Assembly: GCA_009911065.1 (NCBI GenBank)
Contig: QXWR01000032.1
Coordinates: 1-64,000, forward strand
Direction: 5' to 3'
DNA length: 64,000 nt
Origin: Clostridiaceae bacterium
GTDB taxonomy: Bacteria; Bacillota; Clostridia; Lachnospirales; Lachnospiraceae
Shown: piece by piece, positions 34,061-42,318 of the stretch
Layout of the letters: each line of letters starts with the position of its first letter
How positions within the stretch are numbered: position 1 is the stretch's first letter
The notes under the pieces: model-generated
Databases searched by the model: none
What the model was told of the DNA's origin: nothing
Seen by the model: only the letters and a program-made list of their open reading frames with translations
Translations under genes and position numbers: made by a program

Positions 34061-34912
34061 ATGAAATTTTTTTATGAATTTGAGAGAAAGTACTACCGGT
34101 ATGCCATCCCGAATCTGATGTATTACATTGTGATTCTCTATGCAGTAGGGCTGGCGGTCTATGTGGTAAATCCTATGATGTACTGGAATATTTATGGGAA
34201 TTATCTTTCTCTGGATGGAAGGGCGATTCTCCATGGTCAGATCTGGAGGCTTTTAACCTTTTTGATTTTCCCTCCTTCCTTTGGAATGTTCCGGTTTACC
34301 AGTATATTTTTTGGCATTATTGCCCTGTTTATGTATCACAGCCTGGGGCAGACGCTGGAGAATGTGTGGGGCGCTTTCCGGTTTAATGTGTTTTTCTTTA
34401 TGGGAATGCTTGCCCAGGCCCTTGCCTGTATTCTTGGATATGTGATTTTTCGGCAGGACTGGATGCTGACCACCGGATTTTTAAATTCGTCCATTTTCCT
34501 TGCCTTTGCCATGTATTTTCCGGATGTTCAGTTTTTGATGTTTTTTGTGCTTCCGGTAAAGGCCAAATGGCTGGCTGTGGCAGAGTGTGCCGTATATTTG
34601 TACAGTTTTATTTTCGGCAATGCCGCTACCCGGTGTGAGCTGGTGGTGTCTCTGGCCAATGTGCTCGTGTTCTTTTTCATGACCAGGAATTTTAAGCGAT
34701 TTGCACCAAAAGAAATCCGGCGGAAAAAGACGTTTCAGAAGGAGACAAAGATTCTTCCAAAAGGAGCTACCCGCCATCGGTGCGCTGTGTGCGGCAGGAC
34801 GGAAAAAGATGGGGAAGAGCTGGAGTTTCGGTACTGCTCCAAATGCGAAGGCAGTTATGAGTATTGTCAGGACCATCTCTATACCCATAAGCATGTGAAA
34901 AAAGAGGAATAA
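34061..34912 (+). CDS. Rhomboid-like membrane protein with C-terminal Cys/His domain
   Basis: A 283-aa protein with about six TM helices (roughly 17-205). The layout (GRAILHGQIWRLLTFLIFPPS, then FTSIFFGIIALFMYHSLGQTLENVWGAFRFNVFFFMGM) is rhomboid-like, but the protease GxSG motif is not visible; the corresponding segment is TTGFLNSSIFLAFA. It is therefore probably a non-proteolytic pseudo-rhomboid. The C-terminal cytosolic tail (about 238-283) has CAVC, CSKC, YEYCQDHLYTHKH, a likely zinc site. The gene ends with a short duplicated AAAAGAGGAAT at the stop. It lies between corA and pyk. Confidence 0.75.
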   Translation: MKFFYEFERKYYRYAIPNLMYYIVILYAVGLAVYVVNPMMYWNIYGNYLSLDGRAILHGQIWRLLTFLIFPPSFGMFRFTSIFFGIIALFMYHSLGQTLENVWGAFRFNVFFFMGMLAQALACILGYVIFRQDWMLTTGFLNSSIFLAFAMYFPDVQFLMFFVLPVKAKWLAVAECAVYLYSFIFGNAATRCELVVSLANVLVFFFMTRNFKRFAPKEIRRKKTFQKETKILPKGATRHRCAVCGRTEKDGEELEFRYCSKCEGSYEYCQDHLYTHKHVKKEE

Positions 34913-34958
34913 AAGAGGAATAAAAATATATAAAAATCGGTGAAAAATGGAGGATAAA

Positions 34959-36395
34959 ATGAAAAAAACAAAGATTATATGTACCATGGGTCCAAACAGT
35001 GACAATCCAGAGGTGATGAAGGCTCTGATTTTGGGCGGAATGGATGTGGCCCGGTTTAACTTTTCCCATGGAACCCACGAGGAGCAGAAGGCAAGACTGG
35101 ACCTTTTGAAGAAATTGCGGGAAGAGCTGGACATTCCGGTGGCAGCCCTTTTAGACACCAAGGGACCGGAGATCCGCACCGGGCTTTTGGAGGGAGAGGG
35201 GAAAGTGACCCTCACAGAAGGTCAGGAGTATACTCTTACCACCAGAGAGATTGCGGGAAATGAAAAGATTGGCCACATTAATTACAGCGGTCTGTCAGAG
35301 GATGTGGAGCCAGGAAATCGGATTCTCATTGACGATGGCCTGATTGAGCTTTTGGTAGTGGCGGTAAAAGGAGAGGAGATTGTCTGTAAGGTCATTAACG
35401 GCGGGGAGCTGGGCCAGAGAAAAGGGGTCAATGTGCCTGGGGTGAAGATTAAGCTTCCGGCCCTCACAGACAAGGATAAAGAGGACATTCGGTTTGGCAT
35501 TGAGCAAGGATTTGACTTTATCGCCGCATCGTTTGTGCGGACTCCAGATGCCATTGAGGAGATCAAGGGGATTCTGGAAGAGTCTGGGTCCACCATGCAG
35601 GTGATTGCAAAGATTGAGAATGCGGAAGGCATGGAGAATCTGGACCGGATTATTGCAGCCAGCGACGGCATTATGGTGGCCAGAGGAGATTTGGGAGTGG
35701 AGATTCCTGCCGAGCAGGTGCCGCACATTCAAAAAACCATTATCCGCAAATGTAATATGGCCTGCAAGACCGTAATTACTGCCACCCAGATGTTAGATTC
35801 CATGATTCGCAATCCCCGTCCCACCAGAGCAGAGGTGACGGATGTGGCCAATGCGGTTTATGACGGCACGGATGTGGTCATGCTGTCCGGGGAGACGGCT
35901 GCAGGAAAGTATCCGGTGGAAGCTTTAAAAATGATGGTGCAGATCTGTGAGGCTTCCGAGCAGTATTTGGATACAGGAGCTTACCGTCAAAGACGGGTGT
36001 CAGCAGAACATGCCACCAACATTTCCAATGCAGTGTGCTACTCTTCCGTATCCACAGCTCACAACTTACATGCAAAGGTAATCATTGCCCCCAGCATTAC
36101 CGGATATACCACACGGCTGCTGTCCAAATGGAGACCAGGTGTTTTGGTGGTGGGTCTTTCTCCCAGCGCTGCGGCAGTTCGCCAGATGCAGATTTACTGG
36201 GGTGTGAAACCTTTTCAGGCCAAGCGGGCAGAATCTACAGATGTGCTGATTGAATCCTCTCTGGATCTTTTGAAGGAGAAGAACGTTATTGAGGACGGAG
36301 ATGTGGTGGTGGTGACGGCTGGAGTGGTAAACCGAATCAGCCGCAACAAGCCGGCAACCCACACAAATATTATGCGGATTATTGAGGTGGACTAA
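34959..36395 (+). CDS. pyk: Pyruvate kinase
   Basis: 478 aa from ATG 34959: GGAGG at 34949-34953 overlaps the upstream ATG at 34947, so the second ATG is preferred. It converts PEP and ADP to pyruvate and ATP in glycolysis. KIICTMGPNSDN, RFNFSHG, LLDTKGPEIRTG, IAKIENAEGMENLDRII and MVARGDLGVEIP are diagnostic, and MLSGETAAGKYP lines the catalytic barrel. The C-terminal domain is the standard length without an added PEP-utiliser domain. lysA follows 6 nt later. Confidence 0.97.
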   Translation: MKKTKIICTMGPNSDNPEVMKALILGGMDVARFNFSHGTHEEQKARLDLLKKLREELDIPVAALLDTKGPEIRTGLLEGEGKVTLTEGQEYTLTTREIAGNEKIGHINYSGLSEDVEPGNRILIDDGLIELLVVAVKGEEIVCKVINGGELGQRKGVNVPGVKIKLPALTDKDKEDIRFGIEQGFDFIAASFVRTPDAIEEIKGILEESGSTMQVIAKIENAEGMENLDRIIAASDGIMVARGDLGVEIPAEQVPHIQKTIIRKCNMACKTVITATQMLDSMIRNPRPTRAEVTDVANAVYDGTDVVMLSGETAAGKYPVEALKMMVQICEASEQYLDTGAYRQRRVSAEHATNISNAVCYSSVSTAHNLHAKVIIAPSITGYTTRLLSKWRPGVLVVGLSPSAAAVRQMQIYWGVKPFQAKRAESTDVLIESSLDLLKEKNVIEDGDVVVVTAGVVNRISRNKPATHTNIMRIIEVD

Positions 36396-36401
36396 AGGGA
36401 C

Positions 36402-37670
36402 ATGGAAAAAAGACCATTTGTGACAAAACAACAGCTGGAAGAGATTGTCCGGCAGTACCCCACGCCGTTTCATCTGTATGATGAAAAGGGGATTCGGGAA
36501 AATGTAGCAAAGCTTCGGGAGGCGTTTTCCTGGAATCCGGGTTTTAAAGAGTACTTTGCAGTGAAGGCAACGCCAAATCCTTCTATTTTAAATATTTTAA
36601 AAGAGTGTGGCTGCGGTACAGACTGTTCTTCAGCCACAGAGCTGATGCTGTCCGATGCAGTGGGATTATCCGGAAAAGAGATTATGTTTTCTTCCAACAA
36701 TACACCTGTGGGAGAATTTAAGCAGGCAGGAGATTTGGGAGCCATCATCAATTTAGATGACATTACCCATATTTCCAGTGTGGAAGAAGAGCTGGGTTTT
36801 ATTCCAGAAACCATTTCCTGCCGGTACAATCCGGGAGGTGTTTTTGAGGTCAGCAATGGGATTATGGACAATCCGGGAGAGGCCAAATACGGCATGACGT
36901 TTGATCAGCTTGCAGACGCTTTTTGCATTTTGAAAGAAAAAGGGGCGAAAGAGCTGGGAATACATGCCTTTCTTGCCAGCAACACAGTGACCAATGATTA
37001 TTATCCCATGCTGGCCAAGGTGCTTTTTGAGACGGCAGTCCGGCTGAAGGAAAAGACTGGGATTGGTCCTAAATTCATTAATCTGTCTGGAGGCGTGGGG
37101 GTGGCTTACCATCCGGACCAAAAGCCCAATGACATAGGAATCATCGGAAAAGGCGTACAGAAGGTTTATGAGGAGGTTCTCACGCCTGCCGGCATGGGAG
37201 ATGCTGCCATTTATACAGAGCTTGGACGGTTTATGCTGGCTCCTTATGGATGTCTGGTGACAAAGGCCATACATGAAAAACATACCTACAAAGAATACAT
37301 TGGGGTAGATGCCTGTGCGGTGGACTTAATGCGTCCTGCCATGTACGGGGCATATCACCATATTACAGTGGCAGGAAAAGAGGAGGCTCTCTGTGACCAT
37401 ATGTATGATGTGACAGGTTCCCTGTGTGAGAATAACGACAAGTTTGCCGTGGACCGGATGCTTCCGGAAATTGAGATGGGAGATTTGCTGGTCATTCACG
37501 ACACAGGCGCCCACGGATATTCTATGGGGTATAATTACAACGGGAAATTACGGTCTGCAGAGCTGCTTTTAAAGGAAGACGGCACAGTGGAGCAGATTCG
37601 GCGGGCTGAGACGTATCAGGATTATTTTGCCACGTTAAAAGACTGCAGAATGATGAAAAAATATTTGTGA
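36402..37670 (+). CDS. lysA: Diaminopimelate decarboxylase (LysA-type, PLP fold III)
   Basis: 422 aa. It removes CO2 from meso-diaminopimelate to give lysine. The PLP lysine lies in EYFAVKATPNPSIL; the Gly-rich INLSGGVGVAYHPDQ binds the PLP phosphate; the C-terminal beta domain has YGAYHHITV and HDTGAHGYSMGYNYNGKLRS. It is somewhat divergent from Bacillus LysA (HAFLASN where many have HIGS), so another fold III amino-acid decarboxylase is possible. It is co-transcribed with pyk and ends at a bidirectional terminator. Confidence 0.85.
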   Translation: MEKRPFVTKQQLEEIVRQYPTPFHLYDEKGIRENVAKLREAFSWNPGFKEYFAVKATPNPSILNILKECGCGTDCSSATELMLSDAVGLSGKEIMFSSNNTPVGEFKQAGDLGAIINLDDITHISSVEEELGFIPETISCRYNPGGVFEVSNGIMDNPGEAKYGMTFDQLADAFCILKEKGAKELGIHAFLASNTVTNDYYPMLAKVLFETAVRLKEKTGIGPKFINLSGGVGVAYHPDQKPNDIGIIGKGVQKVYEEVLTPAGMGDAAIYTELGRFMLAPYGCLVTKAIHEKHTYKEYIGVDACAVDLMRPAMYGAYHHITVAGKEEALCDHMYDVTGSLCENNDKFAVDRMLPEIEMGDLLVIHDTGAHGYSMGYNYNGKLRSAELLLKEDGTVEQIRRAETYQDYFATLKDCRMMKKYL

Positions 37671-37718
37671 TAAGATAGAGCAAGGCAGAGGGCTGTGTTT
37701 GATTCAAATTTATAAAAA

Positions 37719-37764
37719 GAAAAGGCTGACAGACAGGAATAACCGTGTGCGTCAGCCTTTTTTA
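37719..37764. terminator. Bidirectional terminator between lysA and ychF
   Basis: AAAAGGCTGAC pairs with GTCAGCCTTTT across a 20-nt loop, with A-rich and T-rich flanks serving both converging genes. Confidence 0.88.
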
Positions 37765-37794
37765 TGAAGCAGGATCAGCAGTTTAGAGACCAAG

Positions 37795-38892
37795 TCAGAC
37801 ATTAAACCGGAACAGAATTACATCTCCGTCCTTTACCACATAATCTTTTCCTTCCAGGCCCACCAATCCTTTTTCTTTTGCCTTGGCATAAGTGCCGCAG
37901 TCCAGCAGATCTTGGTAGTTGACCACCTCAGCGCGAATAAAGCCCCGTTCAAAGTCCGAGTGGATTTTGCCTGCTGCCTGGGGCGCTTTTGTGCCGACTT
38001 TAATGGTCCAGGCACGGGTTTCATCTTCCCCGGAGGTCAGAAAACTGATCAGTCCAAGAAGGCGGTAGCTGGCGGCAATCAGTTTGTCCAGACCCGATTC
38101 ACTAAGTCCAAGGGCCTCTAAGTATTCTTCCTTCTCTTCATCCTCCAGCTCTGCAATCTCCTGTTCGATCTGTGCGCTGATGACAAAGACCCCGGAATTG
38201 GTTTTGGCGGCCATTTCCCGCACTGCAGTTACATGGCAGTTGGAAGCCCCGTCATCCGACAGATCGTCCTCAGCCACATTGGCAGCAAAAATAACCGGCT
38301 TGCAGGTTAAAAGGTTTAAGGAGCGGACAAAGGCCATCTGGTCTTCGTCGCTGCTTTCATAAGCAGAAGCCGGGTTCCCCTCTTCCAAAATGGACTGAAG
38401 CTCTTTTAAAACCGCCAGCTCTTTGGCAAGGGACTTGTCGTTGTTGGCAGACCGGGCGGTTTTGGCGATTCTCCGTTCCAGAATTTCCAAATCTGAAAAG
38501 ATCAGTTCCAGCTGAATGGTATCAATGTCCCGGACCGGGTCTACGGTTCCCTCCACATGAATCACATTGGGGTCCTCAAAACAGCGAACCACATGAACCA
38601 CAGCGTCCACTTCCCGAATATTGGCAAGAAACTGATTCCCCAGGCCCTCTCCCTTGGAAGCGCCTTTTACCAGTCCGGCAATGTCAACAAATTCAATGAC
38701 AGCCGGAGTGACTTTTTTCGAGTGGTACAAATCCCCTAACAGCTTTAAACGCCGGTCCGGGACGGTAACAATTCCTATGTTCGGGTCAATGGTGCAGAAG
38801 GGATAGTTGGCGGACTCTGCGCCTGCTTTGGTTAGTGAGTTAAAAAGGGTGCTTTTCCCCACATTGGGGAGACCGACGATACCTAGTTTCAT
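37795..38892 (-). CDS. ychF: Redox-regulated/ribosome-associated ATPase YchF (Obg family)
   Basis: 365 aa from ATG 38892, behind AAAAAGGAG. MKLGIVGLPNVGKSTLFNSLTKAG (G1), DIAGLVKGASKGEGLGNQFL (G3), and the NxxE-type G4 change of the family (FAANVAEDD) give ATP rather than GTP use. A coiled middle domain and a C-terminal TGS domain (TSGEDETRAWTIKVGTKAPQAAGKIHSDFERGFIRAEV) follow. Single-gene unit. Confidence 0.96.
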   Translation of the reverse strand: MKLGIVGLPNVGKSTLFNSLTKAGAESANYPFCTIDPNIGIVTVPDRRLKLLGDLYHSKKVTPAVIEFVDIAGLVKGASKGEGLGNQFLANIREVDAVVHVVRCFEDPNVIHVEGTVDPVRDIDTIQLELIFSDLEILERRIAKTARSANNDKSLAKELAVLKELQSILEEGNPASAYESSDEDQMAFVRSLNLLTCKPVIFAANVAEDDLSDDGASNCHVTAVREMAAKTNSGVFVISAQIEQEIAELEDEEKEEYLEALGLSESGLDKLIAASYRLLGLISFLTSGEDETRAWTIKVGTKAPQAAGKIHSDFERGFIRAEVVNYQDLLDCGTYAKAKEKGLVGLEGKDYVVKDGDVILFRFNV

Positions 38893-39223
38893 TTGTTTTT
38901 CTCCTTTTTGAGTTTTATAGGTGATTCCATTCCGGTTTGTAATCATCTTTCTTAAAAATTTTAAATTTCACTTGCATTTCACGCCAATTAATTGTAGCAT
39001 AGAATCGGAAAGATGAAAAGACCAAACCTTATTTGGGAGTAAAGGTACGATCCGAGGGTTAAAATGTAAAAAACATGTTGGGATTTGCAAGGGAGATCTT
39101 GTTTGAAAAAAGTGAATCTTGTCGAATGGTGACAAACGATGGAGAAATATGTCGTTCGAATGTGTTTGATTTTCAGTTATTTTGACGGTAAAATAGAGGA
39201 AACATCGAAAGGAGATAATGGGA
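38893..39223. promoter_or_regulatory. Divergent promoter region of ychF and lgt
   Basis: Rightward: TTGATT (39166-39171), 17 bp, TAAAAT (39189-39194), 30 nt before lgt, a good sigma-A promoter. Leftward: TTACAA, 17 bp, TATAAA (38914-38942) could serve ychF but leaves a very short leader. Nothing else is recognised in the region. Confidence 0.65.
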
Positions 39224-40135
39224 ATGGAAGGTGCAGATATCGCTTTCGTACATCTGGGTATTGCAATTAAGCATTTGCGGAATGAGATTAACATTTTTGG
39301 ATTTCCAATTGCATATTATGGGATGATCATTGGCTTGGGTATGTTAGTCGGTATCTGGGTAGCGCAGGAAGATGCGAAGGTACGGGAGCAAGACCCGGAG
39401 CTTTATCTTGACTTTGCTCTGTATGCAATTATTTTTGCTATTATCGGAGCAAGGATTTATTATGTGGTTTTTCAGTGGGACAACTATAAGGATAATCTGC
39501 TGCAGATTTTTAATCTGCGGGCCGGCGGTCTGGCAATTTACGGTGGTGTAATCGGCGCAGTATTGACGCTGATTGTATATGCGCGAATCCACAAACAGTC
39601 ATTTTTGTCAATGGCAGATACAGGCGTTATGGGGCTGGTGGTAGGACAGATTATCGGCAGGTGGGGAAACTTCTTCAACTGCGAAGCATTTGGCGGCTAT
39701 ACAGACAGTCTGTTTGCCATGAGGATCAAGCTGTTTCTGGTAAACGAGAATATGTTGACCGCCGACATCTTAAATCATCGGATTGTAAGAAACGGAGTGG
39801 AATACATTCAGGTACATCCTACGTTTCTTTATGAGTCCGTCTGGAATCTTGGCCTGTTTCTCTTTATGATCTGGTATCGGCAGAACAAGAAATTCAACGG
39901 AGCCATGATGTGCGTTTACCTGTTTGGTTACGGATTGGGAAGATTCTGGATTGAAGGATTGCGGGCAGATCAGTTGATCTTTTTTAATACCGGTATCCCG
40001 GTATCCCAAGCTTTGTCACTGGTGTTAATTCTGGTGTCTGTCCTGATTTGGATTATTGAACGCCAGAAAATGAAAAAACGAAGAAGGAGAAGAGGGTATG
40101 TTAGCTGCAAAGGAAGATTTGATGAGAGACATTGA
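39224..40135 (+). CDS. lgt: Prolipoprotein diacylglyceryl transferase
   Basis: 303 aa from ATG 39224 (GGAG 9 nt upstream; ATG 39218 is too close). It moves diacylglycerol from phosphatidylglycerol to the lipobox Cys of prolipoproteins, such as the three in this window. Seven TM helices; the Lgt signature GRWGNFFNCEAFG is clear, with VHPTFLYESVWNLGLF and YGLGRFWIEGLR at the C-terminal side. A basic tail ends the protein. A Spo0E-like small gene overlaps its last 38 nt. Confidence 0.96.
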   Translation: MEGADIAFVHLGIAIKHLRNEINIFGFPIAYYGMIIGLGMLVGIWVAQEDAKVREQDPELYLDFALYAIIFAIIGARIYYVVFQWDNYKDNLLQIFNLRAGGLAIYGGVIGAVLTLIVYARIHKQSFLSMADTGVMGLVVGQIIGRWGNFFNCEAFGGYTDSLFAMRIKLFLVNENMLTADILNHRIVRNGVEYIQVHPTFLYESVWNLGLFLFMIWYRQNKKFNGAMMCVYLFGYGLGRFWIEGLRADQLIFFNTGIPVSQALSLVLILVSVLIWIIERQKMKKRRRRRGYVSCKGRFDERH

Positions 40136-40253
40136 GACGGCAAGGAAACGTTTGGATGGAAGTATTGAAAGGAGGGAAGATTACGATTCCATCTATCAAA
40201 ACAGTGTGGAGTTGGATCGGCTAATAGAACTATATATTGCGTCCGGATTCTAA
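40098..40253 (+). CDS. Spo0E-like aspartyl-phosphate phosphatase family protein (51 aa)
   Basis: ATG 40098 lies inside the 3' end of lgt in another frame, with AAGGAGAAGAGGG upstream; TAA is at 40251. A two-helix protein: DLMRDIETARKRLDGSI, then YDSIYQNSVELDRLIELYIA. The SVELDRLI block corresponds to the SxxLDxLI motif of the Spo0E family, whose members remove phosphate from Spo0A~P. The size is typical. Given the sporulation genes nearby, a role in delaying sporulation is plausible, but specificity is inferred. Confidence 0.75.
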   Translation: MLAAKEDLMRDIETARKRLDGSIERREDYDSIYQNSVELDRLIELYIASGF

Positions 40254-40273
40254 TGTACAAGGTACATATTGCG

Positions 40274-40303
40274 GCGGCTGGCGAAAAGTCAGCCGCTTTT
40301 TTT
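40274..40303 (+). terminator. Intrinsic terminator of lgt and the Spo0E-like gene
   Basis: GCGGCTG pairs with CAGCCGC around GCGAAAAGT, followed by T7. Confidence 0.88.
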
Positions 40304-40313
40304 GAAAAAAAAC

Positions 40314-40342
40314 TTGATATTTTTTTGTTTTTATACTAGAAT
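40314..40342 (+). promoter_or_regulatory. Sigma-A promoter of the mraZ division cluster
   Basis: TTGATA, 17-bp spacer, TAGAAT, about 80 nt upstream of mraZ. Confidence 0.8.
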
Positions 40343-40351
40343 AAATCTATG

Positions 40352-40386
40352 AGTGGTGGAAAGTGGTTAAAAGTGGCGGGAAATGG
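40352..40386 (+). promoter_or_regulatory. MraZ-binding repeats (four boxes at 10-bp period)
   Basis: AGTGG at 40352, 40362 and 40372 and AATGG at 40382, each separated by exactly 5 nt. MraZ is known to bind such GTGG/TGGG repeats spaced one helical turn apart upstream of its own operon. The boxes lie just downstream of the -10, where bound MraZ would block transcription of the cluster. Confidence 0.85.
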
Positions 40387-40423
40387 TAACCGGGTGGTTT
40401 GTTAGGGCGGCAGGTGGAAGCGT

Positions 40424-40845
40424 ATGTTCATGGGTGAGTACAACCATACAGTGGATGCGAAGGGGCGTTTAATCGTCCCATCGAAGTTCAGAGAGCAGCT
40501 GGGGGACGAGTTCGTAGTGACGAAGGGCCTTGATGGCTGCCTGTTTGTATATGAGAACACCGAATGGAAAGCCCTGGAAGAAAAACTTCACGCCCTCCCC
40601 CTTACCAATGCCAATGCCCGAAAGTTTTCCCGTTTTTTTCTGGCGGGAGCCACCACCTGCGAAGTAGACAAGCAGGGGCGGATTCTTCTGCCAGCAGTGC
40701 TGCGGGATTTTGCCGGCATTGACAAGGAAGCGGTTTTGGTGGGAGTGGGAAGCAGGATTGAGATTTGGAACCGGGAGGCATGGAATCAGTCCAATACCTA
40801 TGACGACATGGAAGAGATTGCAGAAAATATGGAAGGTCTTGGAAT

Positions 40846-40849
<4 letters not shown>
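40424..40849 (+). CDS. mraZ: Transcriptional regulator MraZ
   Basis: 141 aa. [43 protein letters not shown] and the second repeat [24 protein letters not shown] are the two AbrB-like MraZ halves (DxKGR and DxQGR). It represses the division and wall cluster by binding the repeats upstream. The stop overlaps the rsmH start (ATGA type). Confidence 0.97.
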
Positions 40850-41802
<953 letters not shown>

Positions 41803-41838
41803 AAAGGGGAATATCCCCTGTGAAAGGAGGAATTTTAT

Positions 41839-42318
41839 ATGGCTGCCAGAAGAAAAGCCCCCCTTGGCCATGAATATGTATATGGAAACGCGGCCAGGGT
41901 TATGGAACCAGCAGAAAAGGAGAAACGGCAGAAACAAAGGCCGGCCCGCCGGAAGGTAGTAAGCTACACGGTGTGGCGAAATCAGGAGAAGGCGCTTCAT
42001 ATGAATCTTCCTTATGTGATCATGCTGACTTTGGCCGTGTTTTGTGTTTTGGTGATCTGTGTAAATTATCTTCATATTCAGTCAGACATCTCCACACGGC
42101 TGGCGAACATTGAAAAGCTGGAGAAAGGCGTGGAGCAGTTAAAGGCAGAGAACGACGCTTTGGAGACCCGGATTAATACAAGCATTGATTTGGATTATAT
42201 CTATAAGGTGGCTACAGAAGAGCTGGGCATGGTGTATGCCAACCGAAATCAGGTTCGCCTGTATGATAAGACAGAAAGTGAGTATGTAAGGCAGTATGAG
42301 GACATCCCAAAAGAATAG
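41839..42318 (+). CDS. ftsL: FtsL/DivIC-like cell division protein
   Basis: 159 aa. A basic cytoplasmic N-terminal stretch (about 1-52), one TM helix (about 55-75, LPYVIMLTLAVFCVLVICV) and an extracellular leucine-zipper-like coiled coil (about 80-115, RLANIEKLEKGVEQLKAENDALETRI) followed by a conserved-looking tail. Position between rsmH and the PBP genes and topology both fit FtsL. The septal complex FtsL-DivIC-FtsQ would use it. AAAGGAGG precedes the ATG. It overlaps the next gene by 23 nt. Confidence 0.82.
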   Translation: MAARRKAPLGHEYVYGNAARVMEPAEKEKRQKQRPARRKVVSYTVWRNQEKALHMNLPYVIMLTLAVFCVLVICVNYLHIQSDISTRLANIEKLEKGVEQLKAENDALETRINTSIDLDYIYKVATEELGMVYANRNQVRLYDKTESEYVRQYEDIPKE

